The notes: generated by a model not told the origin, from the letters alone. Positions 1 through 10,852 are shown, counted from the first letter of the stretch. The stretch: DNA of 64,000 nt from Archivesica marissinica (GCA_014843695.1 CM026401.1:28021051-28085050); one strand, 5' to 3'. A program made the numbers and translations.

Positions 1-692
1 CCCATTCTACATGTACCAGCTTCCTTGGTAGAGTAAATAGACGGTGCGAGTTTGAGCTTGTAGTGTTGACACACTGTTTGCCATGAGCACCTGTCCATGG
101 ACTGGGAGGCTGTGCTCATGAGCTTTAGAGGCCATGCCATGAGCACACATTTATCTCATTGTCCATGACATTCACTGCTTGATGGGTGACCGCCCTGAGT
201 TGAGCACTTGGTATAAAATCATTAGCAGTAATTATACGATTGTGCACATTATTGTATTAGCAGTCTCTACATGCTGAGCTGAGCCTCTCTGCCGTTCATC
301 ATCATCATCATCAAATACCTGATATACCAGAGTACGTAGCAACAGAATTCAGTATTTGGCTATAAAAATGAAATTTATTTTCAAAAATCTGACTGGTACG
401 ACTGTTTTGGCAAAAAGAATGGGGAGACGAGAGATTTTTAAAACTCCATGGAGACTGCTAAACGGCTGAGATGTGATAGGATTGTGACAATATAGATCTA
501 TGTTCGGGAAGCATTCAGTCAATATTATAATAGTGACAGAAATATAGCACAAGTTACCTCCCTTTCATCAATCAAAGGTAAATAATAATCTCATTTGCTA
601 AAACCGATATTACCCTAGCTTGGTGGGTATCGAAATCCAACACTTCATGAATACAATTATATGATAATAACTTGATTTAGAAATCCAACACT
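1..692. other. Non-repetitive leader, no gene recognised
   Basis: AT-rich sequence with stop codons in all frames and no recognisable domain. The only landmark is a short (ATC) run at about 298-314. The reading frame on the minus strand at 349-552 is short and has no recognisable motif, so I do not call it. Confidence 0.5.
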
Positions 693-1193
693 GCAGAATG
701 CCACTCACGGGAGTTCCCATGCAGAGTGCCACCACTCACGGGAGTCCCCATGCAGAGTGCCACCACTCATGGGAGACCCCATGCAGAGTCACTCATGGGA
801 GACCCCATGCAGAGTGCCACCACTCACGGGAGACCCCATGCAGAGTGCCACCACTCACGGGAGACCCCATGCAGAGTGTCACCACTCACGGGAGACCCCA
901 TGCAGAGTGCCACCACTCATGGGAGACCCCATGCAGAGTGCCACCACTCACGGGAGACCCCATGCAGAGTGCCACCACTCACGGGAGACCCCATGCAGAG
1001 TGCCACCACTCACGGGAGACCCCATGCAGAGTGCCACCACTCACGGGAGACCCCATGCAGAGTGCCACCACTCTCGGGAGTCCATGCAGAGTGCCACCAC
1101 TCACGGGAGACCCCATGCAGAGTGCCACCACTCACGGGAGACCCCATGCAGAGTGCCACCACTCACGGGAGACCCCATGCAGAGTACCACCAT
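693..1193. repeat. 31-bp minisatellite, about 16 copies
   Basis: Tandem units of 31 bp with the landmarks CCACTCACGGGAGACCCC and ATGCAGAGT. The first copies (693-800) carry small deletions, the central copies are near identical, and 1060-1090 has a shortened unit. Because 31 is not a multiple of 3, every frame reads through the units in turn and all three plus-strand frames stay open. This explains three overlapping open frames of about 175-187 codons without any gene. Confidence 0.97.
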
Positions 1194-1734
1194 TGCTGCA
1201 CTGTATCACACATCCTATACCCTGCCACTAGGCGTTTTATTAATTGCAACCATGCTAAGCCCTTGTCCACTGATACTGTGAAAAGCTAGTACTGCAAATT
1301 GGAATATTTTAAGATCTGAAATTAACATGAATTTTCGTGAAAGTGGCAGTGCATAAGAAAAGAGGTGTAAAATGCATTATGTGTTTTATTTGAACAAATT
1401 CGTGTTTAAATTAATTTGTTTATTAAAACTCCTTACTTGTATGAAATTTGACACAGCAGTGTTATAAAAAAAAGAAGTTAAAACTCTTTTAAAAGTATTT
1501 CTTCTTAGTGGAAATAGTTTTGGTTGTTTAGTCCAAGATGTTTGATCACGAATGTTAAATAAATATGGCTTAGCATACTAATTTTCCATTTCAAATAATA
1601 ATTGAATAGCAAAATAAGCATACGTTAAGGAAATCCATATATATATACCTGGCTGAATCAAACAGTATTACAATTACCCCAGAAATTGGGGTGTATTATT
1701 AACTTCTATAGGGAAAGTAGTTTGGTTTTGGGTT
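1194..1734. other. AT-rich unique sequence, nothing recognised
   Basis: About 540 bp of AT-rich sequence with a short (TA) stretch near 1640. I see no splice-bounded open frame, RNA gene or repeat. Confidence 0.45.
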
Positions 1735-2015
1735 TAAAGTCATCCAACAGCTTCGGTACAGCGACTCAGACTCTTAATGGTGGAGATCTCTGACTGTACC
1801 TCCAAGCAGTATCTCGGGGCACAGACTAGAACCCGGGTCGAACCACCGACCATCCGCACGCCAGCTGGATAGCTTCCTCACATGAAAGAATTTGACCCCT
1901 CAAGTGGCAGAGCCTTGTTTCTGACGACATATTCGGACCCCCTCGGGTGGAATATCCTTGTCCGACACCAGTGCATAGGAAGGTTACCCTTAGCACTGTT
2001 TGATCCCATGCCCAA
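1735..2015 (-). mobile_element. SINE family C copy, reverse orientation
   Basis: Read on the minus strand this segment contains GAAGCTATCCAGCTGGCGTG followed by a GGTCGGTGGTTCGACC stretch, matching the cores of the copies at 2385-2710 and 6150-6420. The three copies share an order of motifs: an ATG(T/A)G.G.AAGCTATCC block, a GGTGGTT block, then a gap and a tail rich in GTCTTCC or related sequence. No clean target-site duplication was found. The family assignment rests on the internal match; I know no name for it. Confidence 0.6.
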
Positions 2016-2384
2016 GGCTTCGAATTTTAAAATATTTGTGCATTTAAATGTGTAAATAAATAGTGTTTATATGCGTAGTTAAACACAGTTGTCAATCAGT
2101 TTGTATTTTAAATCTTGGGTGCTCATAATTATTCCAGGGAGTGAATTTTATAAGTGCTTATATTAAATTGTTGTACAATTTCACTTTATAATATGTAGAG
2201 ATATAATAATTATAGGGTAATTAGTAGATCTGAGACCATTACAATATCATAGACTCTGTGCAGGAATTGATACTTTATTCCACAAATCGGCAGTATAACA
2301 GGAGTGCAAAAGTGGCTATTACATTTTATGTGTTTTCATTTTCACAAGTAGCACACACATGTATGGCGGAAACATTTACTTTAT

Positions 2385-2710
2385 GAGAACATCATGTAGT
2401 AGTAGAGTGGTTAGATTTGGAACTGCAAAGACTCCACTGCTGTACAGTTGGGTTCGAAACCTAATTCTAACAAGGTACAGGACTTGTACTATTATTAACG
2501 AGAGTCCCCGTGGGCCTTAAAATCCCATGTGCCACTTGGGTGTTTCAAACTCTTTTCATGTCGGGAAGCTATCCAGCTGGCTTGTGGAAGGTCGGTGGTT
2601 TTACCTGGGTTCCATTTGTCTGAAATACTGTGCGGAATGGCACTCGAGGTCTTCCTCCATCAATATAATACCTGTAGTCGCCATATGACTTGAGCTGTCG
2701 GTGCCACGAC
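2385..2710 (+). mobile_element. SINE family C copy
   Basis: The tRNA-like head is degenerate: a possible A box around 2397-2412 (TAGTAGTAGAGTGGTTAG) and a B box GGGTTCGAAACC near 2450. It is followed by the family core AAGCTATCCAGCTGGCTTG at about 2567-2585. The 3' part (CTTCCTCCATCAATA..., then TATGACTTGAGCTGTC) corresponds to the 3' part of the copy at 6150-6420. It abuts the large 36/42-bp array downstream. Confidence 0.65.
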
Positions 2711-2755
2711 AAGTCTATAAAACATAAAAAAACACACAATTATTACTTTTCCGAT

Positions 2756-4395
2756 TATGTGTTGGTGTGATGTTGTATATAAAGCTTGGTGTGGGTGTTG
2801 GTGTGATGTTGTATATAAAGCTTGGTGGGTGTTGGTGTGATGTTGTATATAAAGCTTGGTATGGGTATGGGTGTTGGTGTGATGTTGTATATAAAGCTTG
2901 TGTGGGTGTTGGTGTGATGTTGTATATAAAGCTTGGTGTGGGTGTTGGTGTGATGTTGTATATAAAGCTTGGTGTGGGTATGGGTGTTGGTGTGATGTTG
3001 TATATAAAGCTTGGTGTGGGTGTTGGTGTGATGTTGTATATAAAGCTTGGTGTGGGTGTTGGTGTGATGTTGTATATAAAGCTTGGTGTGGGTATGGGTG
3101 TTGGTGTGATGTTGTATATAAAGCTTGGTGTGGGTGTTGGTGTGATGTTGTATATAAAGCTTGGTGTGGGTGTGGGTGTTGGTGTGATGTTGTATATAAA
3201 GCTTGGTGTGGGTGTTGGTGTGATGTTGTATATAAAGCTTGGTGTGGGTGTTGGTGTGATGTTGTATATAAAGCTTGGGGTGGGTGTTGGTGTGATGTTG
3301 TATATAAAGGGTGTGGGGTTGGTGTGATGTTGTATATAAAGCTTGGGTGTTGGTGTGTGTTGTATATAAAGCTTGGTGTGGAGGGTGTTGGTGTGATGTT
3401 GTATATAAAGCGTGATGTTGTATATAAAGCTTGGTGTGGGTATGGGTGTTGGTGTGATGTTGTATATAAAGCTTGGTATGTGATGTTGTATATAAAGCTT
3501 GGTGTGGGTGTTGGTGTGATGTTGTATATAAAGCTTGGTGTGGGTGTGGGTGTTGGTGTGATGTTGTATATAAAGCTTGGTGTGGGTATGGGTGTTGGTG
3601 TGATGTTGTATATAAAGCTTGGTGGGGTGTTGTGTGATGTTGATATAAAGGGTGTGGGTGTTGGTGTGATGTTGTATATAAAGCTTGGTGTGGGTGTTGG
3701 TGTGATGTTGTATATAAAGCTTGGTATGGGTGTTGGTGTGATGTTGTATATAAAGCTTGGTGTGGGTGTTGGTGTGATGTTGTATATAAAGCTTGGTGTG
3801 GGTGTGGGTGTTGGTGTGATGTTGTATATAAAGCTTGGTGTGGGTGTTGGTGTGATGTTGTATATAAAGCTTGGTGGGTATGGGTGTTGGTGTGATGTTG
3901 TATATAAAGCTTGGTGTGGGTATGGGTGTTGGTGTGATGTTGTATATAAAGCTTGGTGTGGGTGTTGGTGTGATGTTGTATATAAAGCTTGGTGTGGGTG
4001 TTGGTGTGATGTTGTATATAAAGCTTGGTGTGGGTGTTGGTGTGATGTTGTATATAAAGCTTGGTATGGGTGTTGGTGTGATGTTGTATATAAAGCTTGG
4101 TGTGGGTGTTGGTGTGATGTTGTATATAAAGCTTGGTGTGGGTGTTGGTGTGATGTTGTATATAAAGCTTGGTGTGGGTATGGGTGTTGGTGTGATGTTG
4201 TATATAAAGCTTGGTGTGGGTATGGGTGTTGGTGTGATGTTGTATATAAAGCTTGGTGTGGGTGTGGGTGTTGGTGTGATGTTGTATATAAAGCTTGGTG
4301 TGGGTGTTGGCGTGATGTTGTATTGGCGTGCTTGGTGTGGGTATGGGTGTTGGCGTGATGTTGTATATAAAGGTGGGTATGGGTGTTGGCTTGCT
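2756..4395. repeat. 36/42-bp minisatellite with a TATA-like box in each unit, about 43 copies
   Basis: Units of 36 bp carry GATGTTGTATATAAAGCTTG followed by a G/T-rich tract of GGTGTGGGTGTTGGT type. About a third of the units have an extra 6 bp (GGGTAT or GGGTGT), giving 42 bp. I counted 42 exact TATATAAAG and one GATATAAAG. Around 3300-3500 and 3600-3660 units are shortened and irregular, and the last units (4310-4395) show GGCGTG changes typical of array edges. Both 36 and 42 are multiples of 3, so frames on both strands stay open for hundreds of codons; those are not genes. Confidence 0.97.
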
Positions 4396-5136
4396 GGACA
4401 TGAACACTTTATATTAAAAATGAGGAAATTATGTATGCATAAAAGAGGCATTTACAGCCAGATGAAGCTATACATATTATATATCATATTAATTATATAT
4501 ATGCCCGACTCCCTACTTAGTATTGGCTCCACTGATATTCAAATAGTTTCATCGTCCCTGCATGTGTGTTATATCGATCTGAGTCCAAAATAGACATTTT
4601 AACCATTGCTATGCATTCACTTAAAGTGCATTAAGCAATATGTTGTTTCTGTTGTTCCCATCTACTCATAAAAACGGGTGAATTAGTTTGTTGTAGTGAG
4701 TGTATTGGAATAATGGCTTCATTGAAGCTTAAGGGAGTTGATAAATGCATATTACATTCAAGACTGATCAGTATGTTGTGACCTTCTTTCTGGTTGACGT
4801 ATGGATTTTTTCCAAATTTTATTAAATTGCAATGTAGAGGTGAGGATTTGTTGGTGATCCCTGGGTAAATATGCATATATCCATGGGCATTTGCCGGTGA
4901 ATGTTCAAGCGCAGTACAGGCATTAGTCTGAAGTCCAGTAAGATGTTATTGTGTAGAAATAATTTTATTACCAGAGAAGTTCTCCATTAGTAGTTCTCAG
5001 ATAAGGGCTATCGTTAAACCCTTCACAATGTTCAAAGTCAGACTTCTAATGACAAAGCTATTTGAAATATTACTAAATGGAAGATCGTAAATGGAAGATC
5101 GTAGAGGCGACCATTTTGAAGTTTTGTCACTTTTGT
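4396..5136. other. Unique AT-rich spacer
   Basis: No gene recognised. A two-copy 15-bp tandem duplication (AAATGGAAGATCGTA) sits at about 5073-5102. The small frames here (for example minus strand 4631-4876) have no recognisable domain and normal AT-rich composition. Confidence 0.45.
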
Positions 5137-5150
5137 ACACTTATATAATC

Positions 5151-5326
5151 CTCAGGCCATGTCTCATTTATATGAAAAAGTTGGCAGTTTCTTACGGAGG
5201 TTGGTGCACCCAAATACTGGTTAACCGCGGGAGCCTGCCCAGGAAGGGTGTTGTTAGGTAAACTGCCCGCCGGTGATATAGCCCGAAATGGTGCTGATGC
5301 AGGCGTAAAACCCGAACTATAATATA
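5151..5326 (+). mobile_element. SINE family B, 5'-truncated, with 14-bp target-site duplication
   Basis: The body matches the 3' two thirds of the full copy at 38431-38695: TTTATATGAAAAAGTTGGCA, then GGAGCCTGCCCAGGAA, then ATGCAGGCGTAAAACCCGAA. It is flanked by a perfect direct repeat ACACTTATATAATC at 5137-5150 and 5327-5340. The tRNA-like head is missing, which is the outcome expected when reverse transcription stops early during LINE-driven insertion. The direct repeat shows that this truncation happened at insertion and was not later erosion. Confidence 0.9.
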
Positions 5327-5504
5327 ACACTTATATAATCATGTATTGTGTTAATTGAAAATGAAACATGGTAGTGAATGATACATATAACAAGTACTAA
5401 TTATACATGTATCATCAATAACATTTAATTAAGAAAATATGAGCAATCCCAGATAGCAAACATCTGCTAAATCTCCATTTTTGCCAGGCCCTATTTTATA
5501 TATT

Positions 5505-5908
5505 TTTTATTTAAGTTTATTTAACGTCTCTATCGGTTGCCCATTTGAGCGATGGGCAGTTTATTTAACAACATCTTTTCTGGGCATGCTCCAGCGGTTA
5601 AACCAGTTTTTGGTGTCGGAAAGTAAGTACTAACACGTGTCTTTTATCTTTCTTTATTTACCTAATGTTTACAAGTAACGGACGATCGTAGTACTGCAAG
5701 TGATGTAACATCACACACACGTTGGCGGAATGCCCGTAATACGAGCCAATTCATGACACTTGGTACACCAACCTCTTTAAGAAAATGCCATCTTTTTCAT
5801 ATAAATGCGAGGGGGGCTCGAACCCATCAGTGGTGATAGGTTACAGTGGTATACGAGTCAGCAACTGTAGCCACTGGAGCATGGAGGCGCATCCAGGCCG
5901 TATCTGAC
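5505..5908 (-). mobile_element. SINE family B, long variant, reverse orientation
   Basis: Read on the minus strand, a tRNA-like head with GCCTCCATGCTCCAGTGG (A-box region) and GGGTTCGAGCCCC (B box) lies near 5815-5905. It is followed by the body landmark TTTATATGAAAAAGATGGCA, a middle segment of about 150 bp not present in the 38431 copy, then the GGAGCATGCCCAG block and a tail ending GAGACGTTAAATAAACTTAA plus an A-rich end near 5505. This tail is the type seen at 22544-22652 and differs from the tail of the copies at 5151 and 38431. Confidence 0.8.
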
Positions 5909-6149
5909 AATGGTTAAGATGTATACCTAATATAAACCTGATTAGCTATTGGGTTTTAAATTAAAGAAATTAGAAATGTTCTCTTAAAAGCTGCGTTCAT
6001 TTTTTGCAATGAAATCATATTAATGATATTATATTAGTATCAATTGATTTATAGATACATAACCACTGTTTATTTTATTATCTCCCTTTACATTTTTTAA
6101 TTATCTACCTTTATAATTACGTCTGCTTTACCCAGGTAATACGTTAAAT

Positions 6150-6420
6150 ATGCATAGGGCCACGCTGTTACGGTCGTTGACTTCAAATCACTTGTCCCTC
6201 ACCACTGCAGGTTCGAATCCCACTGAGAGTGTCAGATTCTTTCATATGAGCAAGCTATCCAGCTGGCTTGCAGAAGGTCAGTGGTTCTACCCTGTATCAC
6301 GTCCATGCCTGACAGACTGCTCAGAGGGGCACCCTGAGTCTTCCTAGGGCACCCTGAGTCTTCCTACACCAATAGTAGCGGGAGAGTTGCTATATGACCT
6401 AAACTGTCAATTAAGTGACT
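6150..6420 (+). mobile_element. SINE family C copy with internal 20-bp duplication
   Basis: A B-box-like GGTTCGAATCCC lies at about 6211-6222, followed by the family core AAGCTATCCAGCTGGCTTG at about 6251 and AAGGTCAGTGGTTCTACCC. A 20-bp block, GGGCACCCTGAGTCTTCCTA, is present twice in direct tandem (6327-6346 and 6347-6366). It ends near GACCTAAACTGTCAATTAAG and is followed by an AAACAAACAGCCA-type A-rich stretch. Confidence 0.65.
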
Positions 6421-6498
6421 GACGTTCCAACAAACAGCCAAATAAACAAACAGCCAAATAAACAAATAAACAAATAAAATATGTATAAAAGCACCTTT

Positions 6499-7100
6499 CA
6501 AATCTAATGGGTTTGTCCATGACCCAAGGCCCATCCTTCCACCAAATTTCATTAAAATCTAATGGGTTTGTCCATGACCCAAGGCCCAAACTTCCACCAA
6601 ATTTCATTAAAATCTAATGGGTTTGTCCATGACCCAAGGCCCATCCTTCCACCAAATTTCATTAAAATCTAATGGGTTTGTCCATGACCCAAGGCCCATC
6701 CTTCCACCAAATTTCATTAAAATCTAATGGGTTTGTCCATGACCCAAGGCCCATCCTTCCACCAAATTTCATTAAAATCTAATGGGTTTGTCCATGACCC
6801 AAGGCCCATCCTTCCACCAAATTTCATTAAAATCTAATGGGTTTGTCCATGACACAAGGCCCATCCTTCACCAAATTTCATTAAAATCTAATGGGTTTGT
6901 CCATGACCCAAGGCCCATCCTTCCACCAAATTTCATTAAAATCTAATGGGTTTGTCCATGACACAAGGCCCATCCTTCACCAAATTTCATTAAAATCTAA
7001 TAGGGTTTGTCCATGACACAAGGCCCATCCTTCAACCAAATATTATTAAAATCTAATAGGGTTTGTCCATGCCCATCCTTCCACCAAATTTCATTAAATC
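6499..7100. repeat. 55-bp minisatellite, 11 copies
   Basis: Units of 55 bp with the landmarks TCTAATGGGTTTGTCCATGA and CTTCCACCAAATTTCATTAA. Variants include ACACAAGG for ACCCAAGG and loss of one C in CTTCACC. The last two units (7000-7100) add a G (AATAGGG) and delete part of the unit, as expected at an array edge. It is bounded by SINE family C on the left and SINE family A on the right. Confidence 0.96.
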
Positions 7101-7128
7101 TGTCCATAGCATTTTGTGTAATCCTCTT

Positions 7129-7358
7129 AACAGATAAAGAAGTCGTGATAGCGCAGTGGATGCGCGTTCGCTTCAGGTGCGAAAGGTCCGGAGTTCGAGC
7201 CCCGTTAGGCAAGGCATTTAAATTCCACATTGCCTCTTCTCTCCTTCATGGCGATGGATTCCATCAGGAATGAGGTCTCTCGAGAGATTAATATAAGTTT
7301 GAAAGAACTTGTTTCGCAATCGAGCTAAACTAAACTTGTATAAAACAACAGATAAAGA
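7129..7358 (+). mobile_element. SINE family A, complete, with 12-bp target-site duplication
   Basis: The element proper spans 7141-7346. The head AGTCGTGATAGCGCAGTGG contains a good Pol III A box (TAGCGCAGTGG) and 7190-7202 contains a B box (GAGTTCGAGCCCC). The body continues with AGGCAAGGCATTTAAATTCC, ATGGATTCCATCAGGAATGA and a tail CTTGTTTCGCAATCGAGCTA. The perfect direct repeat AACAGATAAAGA lies at 7129-7140 and 7347-7358. It lacks the segment between B box and GGCAAGG that the copy at 9613 has. Confidence 0.92.
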
Positions 7359-7409
7359 AACAACAGAAACAAGTAAACCGGAGACAAAATCTAAAGGTAA
7401 CAAATCACA

Positions 7410-8436
7410 AGTATCCTCAGTGGTACACAGGGATTCGGCACGTTTGGGGGTACTAGTATATATATTTAAGTACAGGGATTCTACTCTGTGGGATGTCAGA
7501 TTTCGCATCGATCAGTAAAATGGCCCTATCTGAAATAATTTTGTACAAAGCTGTCCAAATATAACGCCTATCCCGAGTCTTTATATTGTTCTTCAAATAA
7601 AACACAACTTTAATCTGCATGCATGTATACTTTGCAAACAATTGCCACATACATTGGCCATAGCAGGTCACATTTCCATACTAGGACACGGGTTCTGTCA
7701 GCAACAAAAAAAATCTTCGACGGGAGAGTTTTAACTGTGAATAACATTATCAATAAAATGTGTTTACACTAACGTGTAGGTATATTCGGCAAAAATGTAC
7801 GTCAAAAAGAGATTTCGTAGCATTTTCAATTTGTTTTGAAAATTTCTAAAGCAGCGCAATTCGCGTTGAAACGAGCCGTTGAAATGAGCGTTCTGATTGG
7901 ATTATGATTATTCTTCATATATAAAAAAACATCTTGTTACATTCTAATAATCCAATCAGAACGCTCGTTTCAACGTTCGTTTCAACGCGAATTGCGCCGC
8001 TTTAGAAATTTTCAAAACAAATTGAAAATGCTACGAAATCTCTTTTTGACGTACATTTTGCCGAATAAACCTACACGTTAGTGTAAACACATTTTATTGA
8101 TAATGTTATTCACAGTTAAAACTCTCCCGTCGAAGATTTTTTTTTGTTGCTGACAGAACCCGTGTCCTAGTATGGAAATGTGACCTGCTATGGCCAATGT
8201 ATGTGGCAATTGTTTGCAAAGTATACATGCATGCAGCTTAAAGTTGTGTTTTATTTGAAGAACAATATAAATACTCGGGATAGGCGTTATATTTGGACAG
8301 CTTTGTACAAAATTGTTTCAGATAGGGCCATTTTACTGATCGATGCGAAATCTGACATCCCACAGAGTAGAATCCCTGTACTTAAATATATATACTAGTA
8401 CCCCAAACGTGCCAAATCCCTGTGCAGTGGTATACT
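7410..8436. mobile_element. 1-kb near-perfect palindrome (fold-back element)
   Basis: The left arm (about 7410-7905) and right arm (about 7947-8436) are reverse complements with a 41-bp spacer. In the roughly 190 bp I aligned by eye they differ by only two substitutions and two one-base indels. The outer ends, around CACAGGGATT(C/T)GGCACGTTTGGGG, still match, with small indels beyond. Next to the spacer each arm has a CTGATTGG / CCAATCAG motif. Each arm also carries the same 72-codon open frame pointing outward (minus 7453-7671; plus 8180-8398), opening with MTCYGQCMWQLFAKY in both. Neither ORF starts with a known domain. No clear target-site duplication is visible. It may be a fold-back transposon or an inverted segmental duplication. 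Confidence 0.9.
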
Positions 8437-8468
8437 AGAGACCTCTCCCTGTTTTAAAGATCTGGTAT

Positions 8469-8672
8469 AACCAGTATTGTGAGTTACCACATCACCAGTA
8501 TTGTGAGTTACCACATCACCAGTATTGTGAGTTACCACATCACCAGTATTGTGAGTTACCACATCACCAGTATTGTGAGTTACCACATCACCAGTATTGT
8601 GAGTTACCACATCACCAGTATTGTGAGTTACCACATCACCAGTATTGTGAGTTACCACATCACCGGTATTGT
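8469..8672. repeat. 24-bp minisatellite, 8.5 copies
   Basis: Units of 24 bp built from ACCAGTATTGTGAGTTACCA plus CATC, identical until a single A-to-G change in the last copy (ACCGG). It starts about 30 bp after the end of the long palindrome. Since 24 is a multiple of 3, frames on both strands read as 8-residue repeats; these are not genes. Confidence 0.97.
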
Positions 8673-9612
8673 TTTATCCTTCATAAAATTCCGTGTGAAC
8701 TTATTTACAGTCCCTCTTATCACGTTAATGGAGATATCCATTCATAGAATAAGAGACATGGACACATCATGATAGACTGCCCCTGAATACTCCATAAAAG
8801 TATATACATCCTCGTGGTTTCCTCTGTTTTTATTGTTGTTACCTTTGCACAACATGCTATAAATTTGCATCTACGTTCTTGACAGATATCCTACAGTATA
8901 TCCAATGGGTACTTATTTCTAAATTTTTGTTATCAATTAATGAACAGGATTTTGATAAAATCACATTTATCCTACCACAACATCTGGTTAGCAGCAGTAA
9001 AAACAAAGGATTCCAACCGAAAAGGCAATATGAATTACTGGATAAAGAAGATTGTATCTGCCAAGGGAGGTAATAGAAAGGCAATCGATATCTCTCCTTC
9101 AGTTTAGCATCAATATTGCAATTATTTGATATCATATACTTATGTATATATATATATATATATATATACATATCTGTTTATTTGTGAGATATTCTGCTCT
9201 GGTTATTCATTAATGATGTTTTCATGTTATTTGGTGGATCTGTAATCAGCATTTCAACTCGATTACTCTTGAAAAGCGTAATAAAAATTTGATCCAATCT
9301 TTTCTCATTGATTACAGAGATTATGCCATGTCTCGCAATTACTGTTCTGATATGCTACATATGCAGTAGTTTAAGAATTTTATTTTGCATTAATCCGATT
9401 ATAAATCGATACCTTTTAGTAAATTGAATCGAATTATATTGAATATAATTTTCCAATTTAATAAGACTTTGAATAGATAATTTCTGCACCAGTAACTTGT
9501 AAAGTCTCCCGCAGACCAGTGATGGTTTTGACATTTTTGTCACGCTGCCGGCATAGCCTGCATAGACGTCTATCTGCGAGGATATGGTTAAGTGGTTGAA
9601 AGTTTCACAGTG
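8673..9612. other. Unique AT-rich stretch with a (TA) microsatellite
   Basis: About 940 bp without a recognisable gene. A (TA) run lies at about 9145-9168. The plus frame 8879-9073 and the overlapping minus frame 8857-9171 have no domain I recognise, and the latter reads through the (TA) run. Confidence 0.45.
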
Positions 9613-9779
9613 GAAGTCGTGACAGCGCAGTGGATGCGGGTTCGCTCCAGGTGCGAATGGTCCGGAGTTCGAGCCCCGCTGGAGCCGTTACGATTGTACC
9701 TTAGGCAAGGCATTTAATTTCCTCGTTGCCTCTTCTCTCCCTCGTGCCGATGGATTCCATCAGGAATGAGGTCTCGAGT
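9613..9779 (+). mobile_element. SINE family A, 3'-truncated at a 17-bp array
   Basis: The head GAAGTCGTGACAGCGCAGTG includes the A box, and 9664-9677 has the B box GAGTTCGAGCCCC. It has the intact middle (GGAGCCGTTACGATTGTACC, then TTAGGCAAGGCATTTAATTT) missing from the 7141 copy. The similarity stops after GAGGTCTCGAG, exactly where the 17-bp minisatellite begins. The tail ending CGCAATCGAGC is absent even beyond the array. Confidence 0.88.
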
Positions 9780-10495
9780 AGTATGGGATAGGTTATAGCA
9801 TTTGATAGGTTATAGCATTTGATAGGTCATAGCATTAGATAGGTTATAGCATTGGATAGGTTATAGCATTGGATAGGTTATAAGCATTGGATAGGTTATA
9901 GCATTTGATAGGTCATAGCATTGGATAGGTTATAGCATTGGATAGGTTATAGCATTTGATAGGTCATAGCATTAGATAGGTTATAGCATTGGATAGGTTA
10001 TTGCATTGGATAGGTTATTGCATTGGATAGGTTATTGCATTGGATAGGTTATTGCATTGGATAGGTTATTGCATTGGATAGGTTATTGCATTGGATAGGT
10101 TATTGCATTGGATAGGTTATTGCATTGGATAGGTTATATCATTGGATAGGTTATAGCATGGGATAGGTCATAGTATGGGATAGGTTATAGCATTGGATAG
10201 GTTATAAGCATTGGATAGGTTATATCATTGGATAGGTTATTGCATTGGATAGGTTATTGCATTGGATAGGTTATTGCATTGGATAGGTTATAGCATTGGA
10301 TAGGTTATTGCATTGGATAGGTTATAGCATTGGATAGGTTATAGCATGGGATAGGTCATAGTATGGGATAGGTTATAGCATTGGATAGGTTATAGCATTG
10401 GATAGGTTATAAGCATTGGATAGGTTATATCATTGGATAGGTTATTGCATTGGATAGGTTATAGCATTGGATAGGTTATTGCATTGGGTAGGTTA
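9780..10495. repeat. 17-bp minisatellite, about 42 copies
   Basis: Units of 17 bp, GGATAGGTTATAGCATT, with variants TTATTGCATT, TCATAGCATT and TTATAAGCATT. A central block (10000-10130) is homogenised to the TTATTGCA variant. A longer motif containing AGCATGGGATAGGTCATAG recurs at 10155 and 10343, 188 bp apart, showing a block of about 11 units duplicated together. Confidence 0.97.
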
Positions 10496-10852
10496 TACTT
10501 CAATGCTGAGATACCACTGGACTGTCCAGGCAAATTTACCTTGGCAGGAGCTGGACTTAAATTTTACTCTTCACTAAAAATAGCATGTCAAATTGCCTGT
10601 AGAGAATGATGCCTTTTGCATAACTTCTGTAAGTATAGTATATTACTGGTCACAAGGCTATCATAAACACATCATAAACCCATCTTCAATATCAGTAGTT
10701 AGATTTATTCTCTGAGGCTCATAATGTATGTTAAATTGGCCATGAAATACAAGACCTTTCATTGCAACACTTCATTGCAACACTTTGATACACAGTTAGT
10801 TATATGATAAGGTATGTGTGACATCAGAGAGTTCAACTGAATAATAATAAAC
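10496..10852. other. Unique spacer between two arrays
   Basis: About 350 bp, AT-rich, no gene or known repeat. A small direct repeat, CATTGCAACACTT, occurs twice at about 10759-10785. Confidence 0.4.

Noticed and set aside
2715..4451. Open frames of 486-578 codons on both strands
   Set aside because: They consist only of the 36/42-bp unit translated repeatedly, and open in several frames at once; no unique coding part.
7141..7205. tRNA gene on the plus strand
   Set aside because: A and B boxes are present but the acceptor and anticodon arms do not fold into a tRNA and the SINE body and target-site duplication follow; it is a SINE head.
8469..8672. Eight 24-bp direct repeats as a possible CRISPR or iteron cluster
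   Set aside because: No spacers and no replication or cas genes; simple minisatellite.
9145..9168. (TA) run as a possible replication origin or promoter
   Set aside because: Ordinary dinucleotide microsatellite; several others occur in the window.
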